Positions 27,292 to 35,063 of a stretch of 53,889 nt of DNA are shown in pieces (the stretch's first letter is position 1; each line of letters begins with the position of its first letter). The notes under the pieces were generated by a model. It searched no databases, was not told where the DNA came from, and saw nothing but the letters and a program-made list of their open reading frames with translations. The stretch is from Geminisphaera colitermitum TAV2 (lineage in GTDB: Bacteria > Verrucomicrobiota > Verrucomicrobiia > Opitutales > Opitutaceae): contig NZ_ABEA03000189.1 in the NCBI RefSeq assembly GCF_000171235.2, positions 1-53,889 of the forward strand. The letters run 5' to 3'. The position numbers were made by a program, and so were the translations under genes.

Positions 27292-27561
27292 TCAACCGGA
27301 TACCGTAGCCATGCGGGCGATACACATGGCGGCAAATTCGCTCAACGTGCGGAGCAGCCACGGCGCGAGCAGGATGAAAAGAAGCCCGAGCGCGACCAGC
27401 TTGGGCGCGAAGGTCAGCGTTTGCTCCTGAATGCTCGTCACCGACTGTGCCAGACTCGTCAGCAGCCCGACCACAAGCATCAGCCCGATGAACGGCGAGA
27501 CGACGTAGAGCGCGAAGAGCACGACTTGCTTCAACAGATCAATGGCGGCTTCGGAGGACAT
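27292..27561 (-). CDS. fliQ: Flagellar export apparatus protein FliQ
   Basis: 89 aa, two helices. AIDLLKQVVLFALYVVSPFI, GLMLVVGLLTSLAQSVTSIQ and QTLTFAPKLVALG are the classical FliQ segments. Length and place between fliP and fliR are as expected. Confidence 0.95.
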   Translation of the reverse strand: MSSEAAIDLLKQVVLFALYVVSPFIGLMLVVGLLTSLAQSVTSIQEQTLTFAPKLVALGLLFILLAPWLLRTLSEFAAMCIARMATVSG

Positions 27562-27591
27562 GGTTTGCGGCGCGTTGTAATGGATTATAAA

Positions 27592-28485
27592 CTACACATT
27601 AAAGCTCTCCACCAGGCTCTTGACCACGAGGTGCCAGCCATCGACCAGCACGAAGAGCAACAGCTTAAAGGGAAGCGACACGATGGCAGGCGGCATCATC
27701 ATCATGCCGAGCGACATCAAGGTGGACGACACCAGCAGATCGATGACGAGAAACGGCAGGAACAACAAAAACCCCATCTGAAACGCCGTCTGCAATTCGC
27801 TGATGACGAAGGCGGGAATCACCACGCGCAACGGCAGGTCCTGCACTCGCGTCGGCGGAAAACGTCCCAGTTGCAGGAAAAATTCCAAGTCGCGCGTTCG
27901 CGTTTGCTTGAGCATAAATTCCTTCACCGGCTCCGCAGCCTTGGCCAGCGCGTCAGCCGAACGCATTTCACCAGCCATGTAGGGCTGCAACGCCTCTTGA
28001 TTGGCGCGCTGAATCACAGGACCCATGATAAAAATCGTCAAAAACAACGACAGCCCGATGACAATCTGGTTGGCCGGTGCATTGGGCACGCCGAGCGCGG
28101 TGCGCACGAGTCCGAGCACGATGACCAGACGCGTGAAGCTCGTCATGAGCAGGATCAACGACGGGGCCACCGTGAGCAGCGTCATCACGACGACGATTTG
28201 CAGGCCCACGCTGATTTCGCCGGGCTTGCCGCCGCCTTCGAGATCAATGGCCAGCCGCCAGGGTTCCGCAGGCGCTGAGGCCGGAGCAGCAGCAGAGGCG
28301 GGGGGGGGGGGGAGGGGAGCGGTTTGCGCCAAGGCAGCGGGCGTAACAAGACATGCGATCAGCAACAGCAACGCAAAGGCAGCGATCCACCAAACGTGGC
28401 GCGGGCCTCGCTCTTCCGGAAGGGCGCGGCTGCGCCGCGTCCGGCGGGTCAGGAGACCCGCCCTCCCAGTCAGATGCGTCGCCAT
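27592..28485 (-). CDS. fliP: Flagellar export apparatus protein FliP with repeat-derived N-terminus
   Basis: 297 aa from the ATG at 28485. Core signatures are LLTVAPSLILLMTSFTRLVI, QTRTRDLEFF, MGFLLFLPFLVIDLLVSSTL and LPFKLLLFVLVDGWHLV. FliP is an export-gate protein with a cleavable signal, seen here as WWIAAFALLLLIACLVTPAA. The first about 30 residues (LTGRAGLLTRRTRRSRALPE) are the translation of a double-hairpin repeat, giving an odd basic extension before the signal. No in-frame ATG or GTG is visible between the repeat and the hydrophobic core. A G13 tract (C on the coding strand) makes PPPP just after the signal. Confidence 0.92.
   Translation of the reverse strand: MATHLTGRAGLLTRRTRRSRALPEERGPRHVWWIAAFALLLLIACLVTPAALAQTAPLPPPPASAAAPASAPAEPWRLAIDLEGGGKPGEISVGLQIVVVMTLLTVAPSLILLMTSFTRLVIVLGLVRTALGVPNAPANQIVIGLSLFLTIFIMGPVIQRANQEALQPYMAGEMRSADALAKAAEPVKEFMLKQTRTRDLEFFLQLGRFPPTRVQDLPLRVVIPAFVISELQTAFQMGFLLFLPFLVIDLLVSSTLMSLGMMMMPPAIVSLPFKLLLFVLVDGWHLVVKSLVESFNV
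28300..28312 (-). repeat. Poly-G tract, 13 G (coding-strand C), in fliP
   Basis: In frame; follows the signal peptide of FliP. Confidence 0.95.
28411..28465. repeat. Double-hairpin repeat translated as the FliP N-terminus
   Basis: Two hairpins: CGCGGC-TGC-GCCGCG (28425-28439) and GGCGGGTC-AGGA-GACCCGCC (28443-28462). It lies just before the fliO stop (28470) and inside the fliP 5' end, so it probably inserted at the fliO/fliP junction. Confidence 0.75.
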
Positions 28486-28943
28486 GAGTCTCCTTTTCGT
28501 TCGTTCCTGCCGTCGAGGCGGGCGATGAATTGTATCTGTCCCGGCGTGACACCGAGCAGGAACTTGCGATGTTCGTAAGTCGCCACGACGAGGTGCTGGC
28601 GGTTGCCGAGAGAGCGGGTCTCCTCGATCGTGAGTTTGCGCTCCGCCCGCGCGAGGGCGAATCCGCCATTGCGGCGCTTCCAATAAAGCCAGCCCGCGCT
28701 CGCGGCGAAAAAAAGTGAGACGACCAGCCAGCGCCAGCCACCACCCGCATCGGGCTTGGTTGGAGCGGCATTTTTTTCCGCCGCTCCGTCGTCAGGCGCG
28801 TTCACAAGAAGCGTGCCGCCGGGCCGGGTTCCCATGTCCGGCCCGGCGGCATTTGCCGGCTGCGCCGTCTCCAATACGGCGCAGCCGATCAGCACCATGA
28901 ACAGCCAGCGCAATGCGCTGGAAATTTTGCGCGTGGGTTTCAT
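28470..28943 (-). CDS. fliO: Flagellar biosynthesis protein FliO
   Basis: 157 aa. A signal-like first segment (LRWLFMVLIGCAVLETAQPA), a linker, a membrane helix (WLVVSLFFAASAGWLYW) and a cytoplasmic domain with RKLTIEETRSLGNRQHLVVA, the FliO signature. FliO helps FliP assembly. It overlaps fliN by ATGA and fliP by 16 bases. Confidence 0.88.
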   Translation of the reverse strand: MKPTRKISSALRWLFMVLIGCAVLETAQPANAAGPDMGTRPGGTLLVNAPDDGAAEKNAAPTKPDAGGGWRWLVVSLFFAASAGWLYWKRRNGGFALARAERKLTIEETRSLGNRQHLVVATYEHRKFLLGVTPGQIQFIARLDGRNERKGDSWRRI

Positions 28944-29245
28944 GCCGTCTGCCCGCCCACGATCTCGGTGATCTTGATGCCGAAGTTTTCCTCAACCACC
29001 ACCACCTCTCCGTAGGCCACGAGCTTGTCGTTGACAAAGAGTCCCACGGGGTCGGTGGCACGCTGGGCGAGTTGCACGATGGTGCCGGGCGAGAGCGCCA
29101 GCACCTCGCGCATCGACAACTGGCAGGAGCCGAGTTGCACGGTGACCCTGACCTTCACGTCGAGGACGAGGTCGAGGGCTTTGCGGTCGTTTTCAGAGAC
29201 TTTTGTTTCCGATCCAGAGTCGGAGGCGGGCGTGGTGATTGTCAT
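28940..29245 (-). CDS. fliN: Flagellar motor switch protein FliN
   Basis: 101 aa from the ATG at 29245; the open frame extends far upstream antisense-like within fliM but that is not coding. LDVKVRVTVQLGSCQLSM, VLALSPGTIVQLAQ and VDVFVN-like GLFVNDKLVAYGEVVVVEEN define the SpoA domain of FliN in the rotor C-ring. It overlaps the fliM end by ATGA. Confidence 0.95.
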   Translation of the reverse strand: MTITTPASDSGSETKVSENDRKALDLVLDVKVRVTVQLGSCQLSMREVLALSPGTIVQLAQRATDPVGLFVNDKLVAYGEVVVVEENFGIKITEIVGGQTA

Positions 29246-30276
29246 AGAGAGATTCTGGTTGGGAGTTTGCGGTTGATTTTCACGGCGACGCGGTCGCCTT
29301 CGACACCCACGGTGCCGGTGAATTTTTCGGCGCCGGCCAGGAGCACGCGCGTGTCGTCGAGGATGCCGGCGGGGAGTTCGAGCACGTCGCCGACGCGCAG
29401 GCTGGCAATCTCGCGTAATGAGGCTTCGAATACAGGCCACTCGGCGCGCACGGGCAGGGCGATGTGCTCGTAAACCGGCTTCCAGCCGGTGGCGTCCGGG
29501 CGGGCGGCGGGCGCGTTGTCCTGATGGCGGCAGGCTTGCAAGTCGCGCACCACGGTTTCGATCATGTAGTAGGGCACGGCAAGGTTGAGCGCGCCGGTGC
29601 AGTCGCCAAAATTCACGTCGAGCGCGAGGACGAGCATCACGGCGTCGCGCGCGGAGGTTTGGAGGAAACAGCCGTTGTTCTCGTGGCCGACGATCTGCGG
29701 ATGCAACTCGGGACCGGCTTTCCATTGGATGCACCACTCTTCGAGGAGGAGCGTCAGCATGTCCTCCAGCAGGGCGATTTCGATCTCGGTGAGGTGGCGG
29801 TCGGCGGTCACGGAGTGGCCGCGCCCGCCGAGCATCCGGTCCACGATCGTGAGAGCGAGGCGCGGATTGATCGTCAGCACGCCGATGCCGGGCAACGGGT
29901 CGGCCTTGAAGAGACAGATATGCGAGGGAGCGGGCAGCGACTCGGTGAACTTGACGTGCGTGAGCGTCGTGAGCCGCGTCATTCGGAAGGTGCACTCCAT
30001 GCGCAAAAACAGAGCGATGCGCGAGCCGAGGTGCCGGATAAATTCGTCGTGCAGGAGGCGCAGGCGGCGCAACTCGACTTCGGAAAGGAAGACTGGGTTG
30101 CGAAAATCATATGCCTCCACGCGGAGGTCGGCGGCGGCGTCCTCGCGGCGTCCATCGGCGCGCAACACCGGCGGACGCGCCTCGACGGCCTCTCCCGAGG
30201 CTTGGGCGAGGAGGCGGTCGATCTCGCTCTGGTCGAGACCACCCGAGGCGGGAGTGTCGCTGATTTCGTCCGGCAT
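29242..30276 (-). CDS. fliM: Flagellar motor switch protein FliM
   Basis: 344 aa. N-terminal LDQSEIDRLLAQA binds CheY-P. The middle CheC-like domain includes LIHISLFKADPLPG-like HICLFKADPLPGIG, and the C-terminal SpoA domain has LRVGDVLELPAGILDDTRVL. FliM links chemotaxis signalling to rotor switching. A palindrome (ACCGGCT-TCC-AGCCGGT, 29474-29490) is translated as TGWKPV in the domain junction. The C12 run ends directly at the start codon, leaving no room for a Shine-Dalgarno sequence at normal spacing. Confidence 0.94.
   Translation of the reverse strand: MPDEISDTPASGGLDQSEIDRLLAQASGEAVEARPPVLRADGRREDAAADLRVEAYDFRNPVFLSEVELRRLRLLHDEFIRHLGSRIALFLRMECTFRMTRLTTLTHVKFTESLPAPSHICLFKADPLPGIGVLTINPRLALTIVDRMLGGRGHSVTADRHLTEIEIALLEDMLTLLLEEWCIQWKAGPELHPQIVGHENNGCFLQTSARDAVMLVLALDVNFGDCTGALNLAVPYYMIETVVRDLQACRHQDNAPAARPDATGWKPVYEHIALPVRAEWPVFEASLREIASLRVGDVLELPAGILDDTRVLLAGAEKFTGTVGVEGDRVAVKINRKLPTRISL
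29474..29490. repeat. Palindrome translated as TGWKPV in fliM
   Basis: ACCGGCT-TCC-AGCCGGT. Perfect 7-base arms in a linker of FliM. Confidence 0.6.
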
Positions 30277-30288
30277 GGGGGGGGGGGG
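30277..30288 (-). repeat. Poly-G tract, 12 G (coding-strand C), touching the fliM start codon
   Basis: Reading the minus strand the C12 run is followed at once by ATG. Length changes would move any upstream ribosome-binding site relative to the start, changing amount rather than sequence of FliM. Confidence 0.95.
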
Positions 30289-30311
30289 AGGGACTGGTGG
30301 TTGCGCGGCGC

Positions 30312-30869
30312 TTATTGCACGACGAAATCGGTGAAATAAACCTGCTCGGCGAGGCGCCGTCCCAGGGTCTGGTTATAGGAAGAGACGAGGCGTTCGCGCA
30401 GAAGATTGCGGGCTCCCGCCTCCTCCAGATCGGCCAGCGAGAGCGAAGACAGCACGTTGATCGTCACGTCCAGGAGTTGCGCCTTCCTCTGCGCAAACTC
30501 GGCGGCGAGCGTCTTGTCCGCCCCCGTGGCAATGAAGCTCACCTTCAGGTAGCGCGTGCCCATGCTGCCGGCGAGGTTGACGACAACATCTTCGAATTTG
30601 AACGAACCGGCGTCGCTCGCGGTTGCGTTGACCGTGTCGCCCGCGAGGGGACGGGGGGGGGGGGGGGAGGGAATGTTGCCGGCGGCGACGAGCAGGTTTT
30701 CCCGTAGTTGAGGAACAACTACAAACTGGACGACGGCCAGCGTTGCCACCGGCGTGAGCAGGATGGCGAGGATGGCCGGGAGCCAGGCCTTGAGCGGGAG
30801 GCGGGTGCCCGCCTTGTGGTCGGAGTCGGGAGCCGGGGCGGCGGTGGAGGTTTCGGTTTTTGCGGCCAT
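30312..30869 (-). CDS. fliL: Flagellar basal body-associated protein FliL
   Basis: 185 aa. One helix (WLPAILAILLTPVATLAVVQ) and a periplasmic FliL domain with FEDVVVNLAGSMGTRYLKVS and LLDVTINVLSSLSLADLE. FliL modulates stator function. A G15 tract (coding C) makes PPPP in the linker just after the helix, in frame. It precedes fliM as in many fliLM operons. Confidence 0.92.
   Translation of the reverse strand: MAAKTETSTAAPAPDSDHKAGTRLPLKAWLPAILAILLTPVATLAVVQFVVVPQLRENLLVAAGNIPSPPPPRPLAGDTVNATASDAGSFKFEDVVVNLAGSMGTRYLKVSFIATGADKTLAAEFAQRKAQLLDVTINVLSSLSLADLEEAGARNLLRERLVSSYNQTLGRRLAEQVYFTDFVVQ
30653..30667 (-). repeat. Poly-G tract, 15 G (coding-strand C), in fliL
   Basis: In frame; located in the membrane-to-domain linker of FliL. 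Confidence 0.95.
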
Positions 30870-30890
30870 GGAGCGAGGCGTGGGTTTTGT

Positions 30891-31676
30891 TTAGCTGCGC
30901 TTCATGTTCACGATGTCGTCGAGAATCGTGTCGGAAACGGTCACGATGCGGGCGTTGGCCTGGAAGCTGCGCTGCATGGTAATCATGTTGGTAAGCTCGG
31001 CGGTGAGATCGACGTTGGAGAGTTCGAGCGAGTAGGTCTTGAAGGCGCCCGTGCCGTTGGAGCCGGGGATGCCGATGGCCACGGTCGTGGCGCTGTAATC
31101 GTAGAGGTTGCCGCCCTCCTTCATGAGTTTCGCCTGGTCGGCGACCTGGGCGAGTCCGACGGTGGCGACGGTGTGCGTGACGCCGGCGGTGTCCACGTAG
31201 GAAACGGCGCCGTTGCTGGAGATGCTCTTCGATTGCACGCCTGTAGTGGGAATCTGGATCGGAGCGCTCGCGGAATCGAGCACCCGGAGTCCGCTGGCGT
31301 TTACCAGGTAGCCGTTGTCGTCAAACTTGAAGGAGCCGTCGCGCGTGATGTACTGGGCGCCGCTGTTCGGGTCCTGCACGATGAAGTAGCCTTCGCCCGA
31401 AATGGCGAGGTCCGTGGACACGCCGGTCGTGGAGATGCTGCCTTGCGTGTAGTTGGTGGAGATGCCGGCCAGTTGCACGCCGGTGCCCGTCTGGCGGGAG
31501 GAATCGACGCTGGTGGCGGCGCGCAGGGTGTTGCTGAACGAGTCGCTGTAACTGGCGCTGGAGCTTTTGTAGCCGGTCGTGTTTACGTTGGCGATGTTGT
31601 TGCCGATGACTTCGAGCCCCTCGGTGAAGTTGCTGAGGGCGCTGACGCTGGAGGTGAGTGTGCCGATGAGTGCCAT
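30891..31676 (-). CDS. flgE: Flagellar hook protein FlgE-type (short)
   Basis: 261 aa. N-terminal SALSNFTEGLEVIGNNIANVNTT-type rod/hook motif, TGYKSSSASYSDSF, the central ISGEGYFIVQDPNSG, and C-terminal NVDLTAELTNMITMQRSFQANARI. Position between flgD and fliL indicates the hook protein, but 261 aa is the size of FlgF or FlgG; a usual FlgE has a large extra domain. Either a minimal hook protein or a rod protein in the hook position. Confidence 0.85.
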   Translation of the reverse strand: MALIGTLTSSVSALSNFTEGLEVIGNNIANVNTTGYKSSSASYSDSFSNTLRAATSVDSSRQTGTGVQLAGISTNYTQGSISTTGVSTDLAISGEGYFIVQDPNSGAQYITRDGSFKFDDNGYLVNASGLRVLDSASAPIQIPTTGVQSKSISSNGAVSYVDTAGVTHTVATVGLAQVADQAKLMKEGGNLYDYSATTVAIGIPGSNGTGAFKTYSLELSNVDLTAELTNMITMQRSFQANARIVTVSDTILDDIVNMKRS

Positions 31677-31728
31677 GGTGGTTGATGGGTTGATGGTGGT
31701 TGGTTGATCGTTGTTGGGAGAAAAAAAA

Positions 31729-31742
31729 GGGGGGGGGGGGGG
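31729..31742 (-). repeat. Poly-G tract, 14 G (coding-strand C), in the flgD-flgE gap
   Basis: Preceded on the plus strand by eight A (31721-31728), so the minus strand reads C14 T8. It lies about 50 bases before the flgE start. Confidence 0.95.
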
Positions 31743-31747
31743 AGGGA

Positions 31748-32182
31748 TCAGGTGGTGGCGGCGGATGGTGGTTCGGCCACTTCGACCACGGACGAGTAGG
31801 TGTAGTAGGTGTCGCCGATCTTGACATAGACGGCGTCGGAATCGGCGGCGATGGAGGTGACGGTCCCGGTGACCAGTTCGCCGTCGCTCACCACGGTGAC
31901 TTCCTTGCCGACGAGTCCGGCCGCGGCCTGCATCTGTATGTCGGCTCGGAGATAGCCCATTTGCGTAACAAGTGCCTCGGATTGCGCGAGCGCGCTGAAC
32001 TGGGCGAGTTGGGCGAGGAACTGGGTGTCATCGACCGGGTTGAGCGGGTCCTGTTTCTGCAACTGCACGCTGAGGAGTTTGAAAAAATCAGCTTGTCCAA
32101 GTGTGGATGTAATGGAGGTTGAACTGTTGCTGGCGGACGCCTCTTGCGTGGCGCTGGTGGTGGTGACGGCGGGGACTGTCAT
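31748..32182 (-). CDS. flgD: Flagellar hook-capping protein FlgD
   Basis: 144 aa. QADFFKLLSVQLQKQDPLNP and VDDTQFLAQLAQFSALAQSE are the FlgD signature, followed by GLVGKEVTVVSDGELVTGTV. FlgD caps the growing hook. It lies between fliK and the hook gene, the usual order. Confidence 0.95.
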   Translation of the reverse strand: MTVPAVTTTSATQEASASNSSTSITSTLGQADFFKLLSVQLQKQDPLNPVDDTQFLAQLAQFSALAQSEALVTQMGYLRADIQMQAAAGLVGKEVTVVSDGELVTGTVTSIAADSDAVYVKIGDTYYTYSSVVEVAEPPSAATT

Positions 32183-32200
32183 GATGATGGTGGGTGTGGG

Positions 32201-33901
32201 TTAAGCGATGGCGGTGAGGCGGCGGGCGCCGTAGCGTCCGGAGAGTGAGTGAGGCGGATTGGCGGCGCTGGAGTCGGTTGTCGTCGTGGCGGTGGTGGTC
32301 GGGAGTTGGGTGGAAACGACGCTGCCATGTTGTGGCCGCGTGTATGAGTCGGGGTGCGGTTGATGCCGGTCGCCGCCATCGCCGGTCTGCGCGCCTGCCT
32401 GATCCTGAAACGAAAAGCTTTGTTGCGGGTTTTGCTGCTGCTGTCCGGCTCCGCCGGAAGCGGGCGCTGGCATTGCGCGGAGAGGCAGAAAAACCGGATC
32501 GGCCAGCGTCGCGGCCATTTTTTCGGTTTGCGAAGAATAGTGCTGCCAGGCCGTGGCAAGCGTTTCGCGGACATCATGCGAATCGCTGCGAAACACGGTA
32601 TGCACCGCGCCGTCCTTGAGTGACACTTGCACGGTCAGCGGTCCCTCTTCGCCAAAGTCGAGGCGAACACTGACGGTCCCCGTTCCGTCTTGTCCGCCGA
32701 GCGCGGAGGCAATCTCGACCACTTGCTGCACGGTCTCCACCGCGCGCACCGCCCGGGCGGAGTCGCCCGCGGTGGTTGCACTCGTCGTGAGAACAGGCGT
32801 CGCCGATGCCGCGGAATACGGATCGGAGAAGGCGGTCGGCGCACTGAGTGTCTCGGCGGGCATGCGTGCGGAGCCTTTCGCAGATTCGATGCCAAAGTCG
32901 TCTGCGCTGTCGCGCAGGCGTTTTCCACCAGCGGGTTGCGAAAGATTATTTTCGGCGACCTGCGCCTGCGAAGCCGCGCCGGACAATGTAATGGTGGAGC
33001 GGGCGGCAAATTGTGCCGGGGCGCTGGCGGCGTCGCTGGCGGAGACGGGGGGGGGGGGGGGGGGGGACGACGCTGCGCGTCGAACGTCCAACGTCGAACG
33101 TCCAACATCCAACATCGAAGTGTCGGAGGCGAGGGAAGCGGGAGCGGCGGGAGGGGCGGAAGGGACAGCAGGGACGGGAGCGGTGGAAACTGTCGTGGAA
33201 ATATCGATACGATTCTGGCGTATTGCAGAAACGGGGCGCTGGGGCTGCGTTTCTACGCAGTTCATCACTTCGCCGACTGCGCGGCCTGACACGAGGTCGA
33301 TGGCTGCATCGGCAGGCGGGATGTTTGCCACGCTCGCGCTGGCGCCGCTTCGCGCCGTCGGCAAGGGGATTGTCTGTAAAAGACTGTCGCTCGATCGGGG
33401 GGCGGATGGGACGTCCGTGGCAGGCGTGCCGAGCTGGGGCTCGGCGTTCCCAGCGGGCCCATGCAAACGGACGACGTTGTGCGTCGTCGTCCGGCTGTTG
33501 GAAACCGCCGCTCCGTCAGAGGCTGTCGTCGCAGCGGCTTGCGTGTGTTCGGCGGGTTGTTGCTCCACCACCGGAGCGGGCACGAACAGGCCGGCAAAGA
33601 CGAAGGTTGCGGCAGGTGTGCTGACGATGGGGCTGGCGGTATCGGATGTATTGTCGGGATTTTCGTCTGGAGCCTGCGCGTCCTCGTCCATCGTGGACAC
33701 CGCAAGCGGAGTCCCTGTCGTCTCGCCGTCATCCGGCGCAGCAAGTGCGGGAGACGCCGTGGAAAGGAGGTTCAGCAGCGCATCGAACGGCGTGCCGGTC
33801 TGCGCGGTCACGACGGCGACGTTTCCTTCGCCTGCGCAGCCTGGGGCGGACGTGAAATCAGGCTCTGCGAATTTTGCGACAAGTGGGGAGGGTGTGAGCA
33901 T
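32201..33901 (-). CDS. fliK: Flagellar hook-length control protein FliK
   Basis: 566 aa. Most of the chain is disordered and rich in A, P, S and T. The C-terminal domain has VSVRLDFGEEGPLTVQVSLK and AVHTVFRSDSHDVRETLATA, as in the FliK C-terminal export-switch domain. The disordered part has absorbed repeats: two palindromes (33428-33445 and 33468-33493), a tandem CGAACGTCCAAC stretch (33080-33121, read as MLDVGRSTLDVRR) and a G20 tract (coding C) read as six prolines. FliK acts partly as a molecular ruler, so such insertions could change hook length. Confidence 0.88.
   Translation of the reverse strand: MLTPSPLVAKFAEPDFTSAPGCAGEGNVAVVTAQTGTPFDALLNLLSTASPALAAPDDGETTGTPLAVSTMDEDAQAPDENPDNTSDTASPIVSTPAATFVFAGLFVPAPVVEQQPAEHTQAAATTASDGAAVSNSRTTTHNVVRLHGPAGNAEPQLGTPATDVPSAPRSSDSLLQTIPLPTARSGASASVANIPPADAAIDLVSGRAVGEVMNCVETQPQRPVSAIRQNRIDISTTVSTAPVPAVPSAPPAAPASLASDTSMLDVGRSTLDVRRAASSPPPPPPVSASDAASAPAQFAARSTITLSGAASQAQVAENNLSQPAGGKRLRDSADDFGIESAKGSARMPAETLSAPTAFSDPYSAASATPVLTTSATTAGDSARAVRAVETVQQVVEIASALGGQDGTGTVSVRLDFGEEGPLTVQVSLKDGAVHTVFRSDSHDVRETLATAWQHYSSQTEKMAATLADPVFLPLRAMPAPASGGAGQQQQNPQQSFSFQDQAGAQTGDGGDRHQPHPDSYTRPQHGSVVSTQLPTTTATTTTDSSAANPPHSLSGRYGARRLTAIA
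33047..33066 (-). repeat. Poly-G tract, 20 G (coding-strand C), in fliK
   Basis: Longest homopolymer in the window. In frame, encoding six prolines. The adjacent bases form a small palindrome CGACGC-TGC-GCGTCG. Confidence 0.95.
33080..33121. repeat. Tandem imperfect repeat in fliK
   Basis: CGAACGTCCAAC occurs twice, followed by degenerate CATCCAACATCGAAG, translated as MLDVGRSTLDVRR-type sequence. Confidence 0.75.
33428..33517. repeat. Two palindromic repeats inside fliK
   Basis: GCCGAGC-TGGG-GCTCGGC at 33428-33445 and CGGACGACG...CGTCGTCCG at 33468-33493. The second continues into TTGGAAACCGCCGCTCC, the reverse-complement relative of the intergenic repeat at 2871-2912. Confidence 0.7.
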
Positions 33902-33910
33902 ATTGTGGTG

Positions 33911-34546
33911 TCAGGGCGTGGCGTTTTTCCTCGCGGATTTGATCACGCGCAGGCGCTCGGAGAGACCGGCGGCGCGTTTGGCCATGTTGGGATCAGTGAT
34001 GGCGGCCTGCGCCATCTCCTCGAAAATCGCACCGGTGGCGTCGGCTTTCATGAGCGAGAGCAGGCGGGCGGTCATGTCATCGTCGAGTTTCTGCATGATC
34101 GCCACGGCCGCCTTGGGCGAGAGGTTGCTGTAAGTCTGGGCGAGCGATTTGAGGTTTTTCATTTCCTCGCCTTCGATCTCGGTGAGCCGGGAGCCGATTT
34201 CATCGCGCAGGGCTTCGAGTTCGACGCGGGCCTGGTCCAGCTCGGCGGCGCGGGCATTGAGGCGTTCCTCGCGCAAGGTCAGTTCCTGCTCGCGCTTGGT
34301 GAGCAGGGCGCGGGCGTCCTTCAATTCGCTGGAGAGGTTGTCGATCTCGATCGTCCAGAAATCCCACGGTTTCTCGGGACGCGGTTTGGCGAGGCTGGCG
34401 GCCTGCTCCGCGATCCAAGCGGCGCGAATGGCGCGCGCTTCAATGAGGATCGGCTGGATTTTTATCCAGAACAACCCGAGCCCGGCGAGCAGTCCGGGAA
34501 CGACTCCGAGCAGGACAACAACAAGGGGGGAGCGAAGTGTTTTCAT
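33911..34546 (-). CDS. MotE/MgtE-N-like flagellar protein
   Basis: 211 aa from the ATG at 34546; the upstream frame extension overlaps fliJ and is not coding. One N-terminal helix (LVVVLLGVVPGLLAGLGLFW), a coiled coil (about residues 65-120, with REQELTLREERLNARAAELD), then a MgtE-N-type domain: LKSLAQTYSNLSPKAAVAIM, ATGAIFEEMAQAAITDPNMA. This architecture matches MotE/FlbB-like stator or assembly chaperones found near fliJ. Exact role inferred. Confidence 0.8.
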   Translation of the reverse strand: MKTLRSPLVVVLLGVVPGLLAGLGLFWIKIQPILIEARAIRAAWIAEQAASLAKPRPEKPWDFWTIEIDNLSSELKDARALLTKREQELTLREERLNARAAELDQARVELEALRDEIGSRLTEIEGEEMKNLKSLAQTYSNLSPKAAVAIMQKLDDDMTARLLSLMKADATGAIFEEMAQAAITDPNMAKRAAGLSERLRVIKSARKNATP

Positions 34547-34550
34547 TATT

Positions 34551-35063
34551 TTATGAGAAGGAGGGCCGGGCGCGCGAATCGCGTGAGGGACGGGAGGAAG
34601 GGCGGGAGGCGCTGGCCGCTCCGACCGCGCGGGCGACGCGCATGGAGGCAAATTCATCGAGGGCGGCCTGCTCTTCGCGTTCGCCTGTCTGACGGTGACG
34701 CTGGCGAGCGCGGACCTTGAGGTTTTCGATCGCCTGCAAATGACGGCGGGCATCGAGCCATGCAGCCCTGGCTTTGTTCATCGCCTCGCCAGCCAGCCGC
34801 AGGGTCTCCGTGGCGCGCTTTTCCGTGGCGCAGTCGCCGCGCCAGGAAAGGAGGGCGGCGGCGTGTTCGCCGGGGCGAAACACACGTTCGCGCACCTCGC
34901 AAAGCGCGCGGGCGGAGGCGGCAACGCGGGCGCGGGCGGACTCCAGCGCGGCGGCGGCGAGGGCATGGGCGTGCAGGGCGCGGGCAAAGGCTTCGCGTGC
35001 CTTTTGCTCCTGAATGTCGCGCAGGGTGAGCACGGAGTGGAGGGAGAATCGAAAGCGTTTCAT
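34551..35063 (-). CDS. fliJ: Flagellar export protein FliJ
   Basis: 170 aa, almost wholly helical and rich in A, R and E. The start FRFSLHSVLTLRDIQEQKAR is the FliJ N-terminal pattern. FliJ is the coiled-coil stalk of the FliI ATPase. Overlaps fliI by ATGA (35060-35063). Confidence 0.88.
   Translation of the reverse strand: MKRFRFSLHSVLTLRDIQEQKAREAFARALHAHALAAAALESARARVAASARALCEVRERVFRPGEHAAALLSWRGDCATEKRATETLRLAGEAMNKARAAWLDARRHLQAIENLKVRARQRHRQTGEREEQAALDEFASMRVARAVGAASASRPSSRPSRDSRARPSFS

Noticed and set aside
28940-29995. Long FliN reading from 29995
   Set aside because: The upstream 250 codons are an arginine-rich shadow of fliM; the FliN domain begins at the ATG at 29245.
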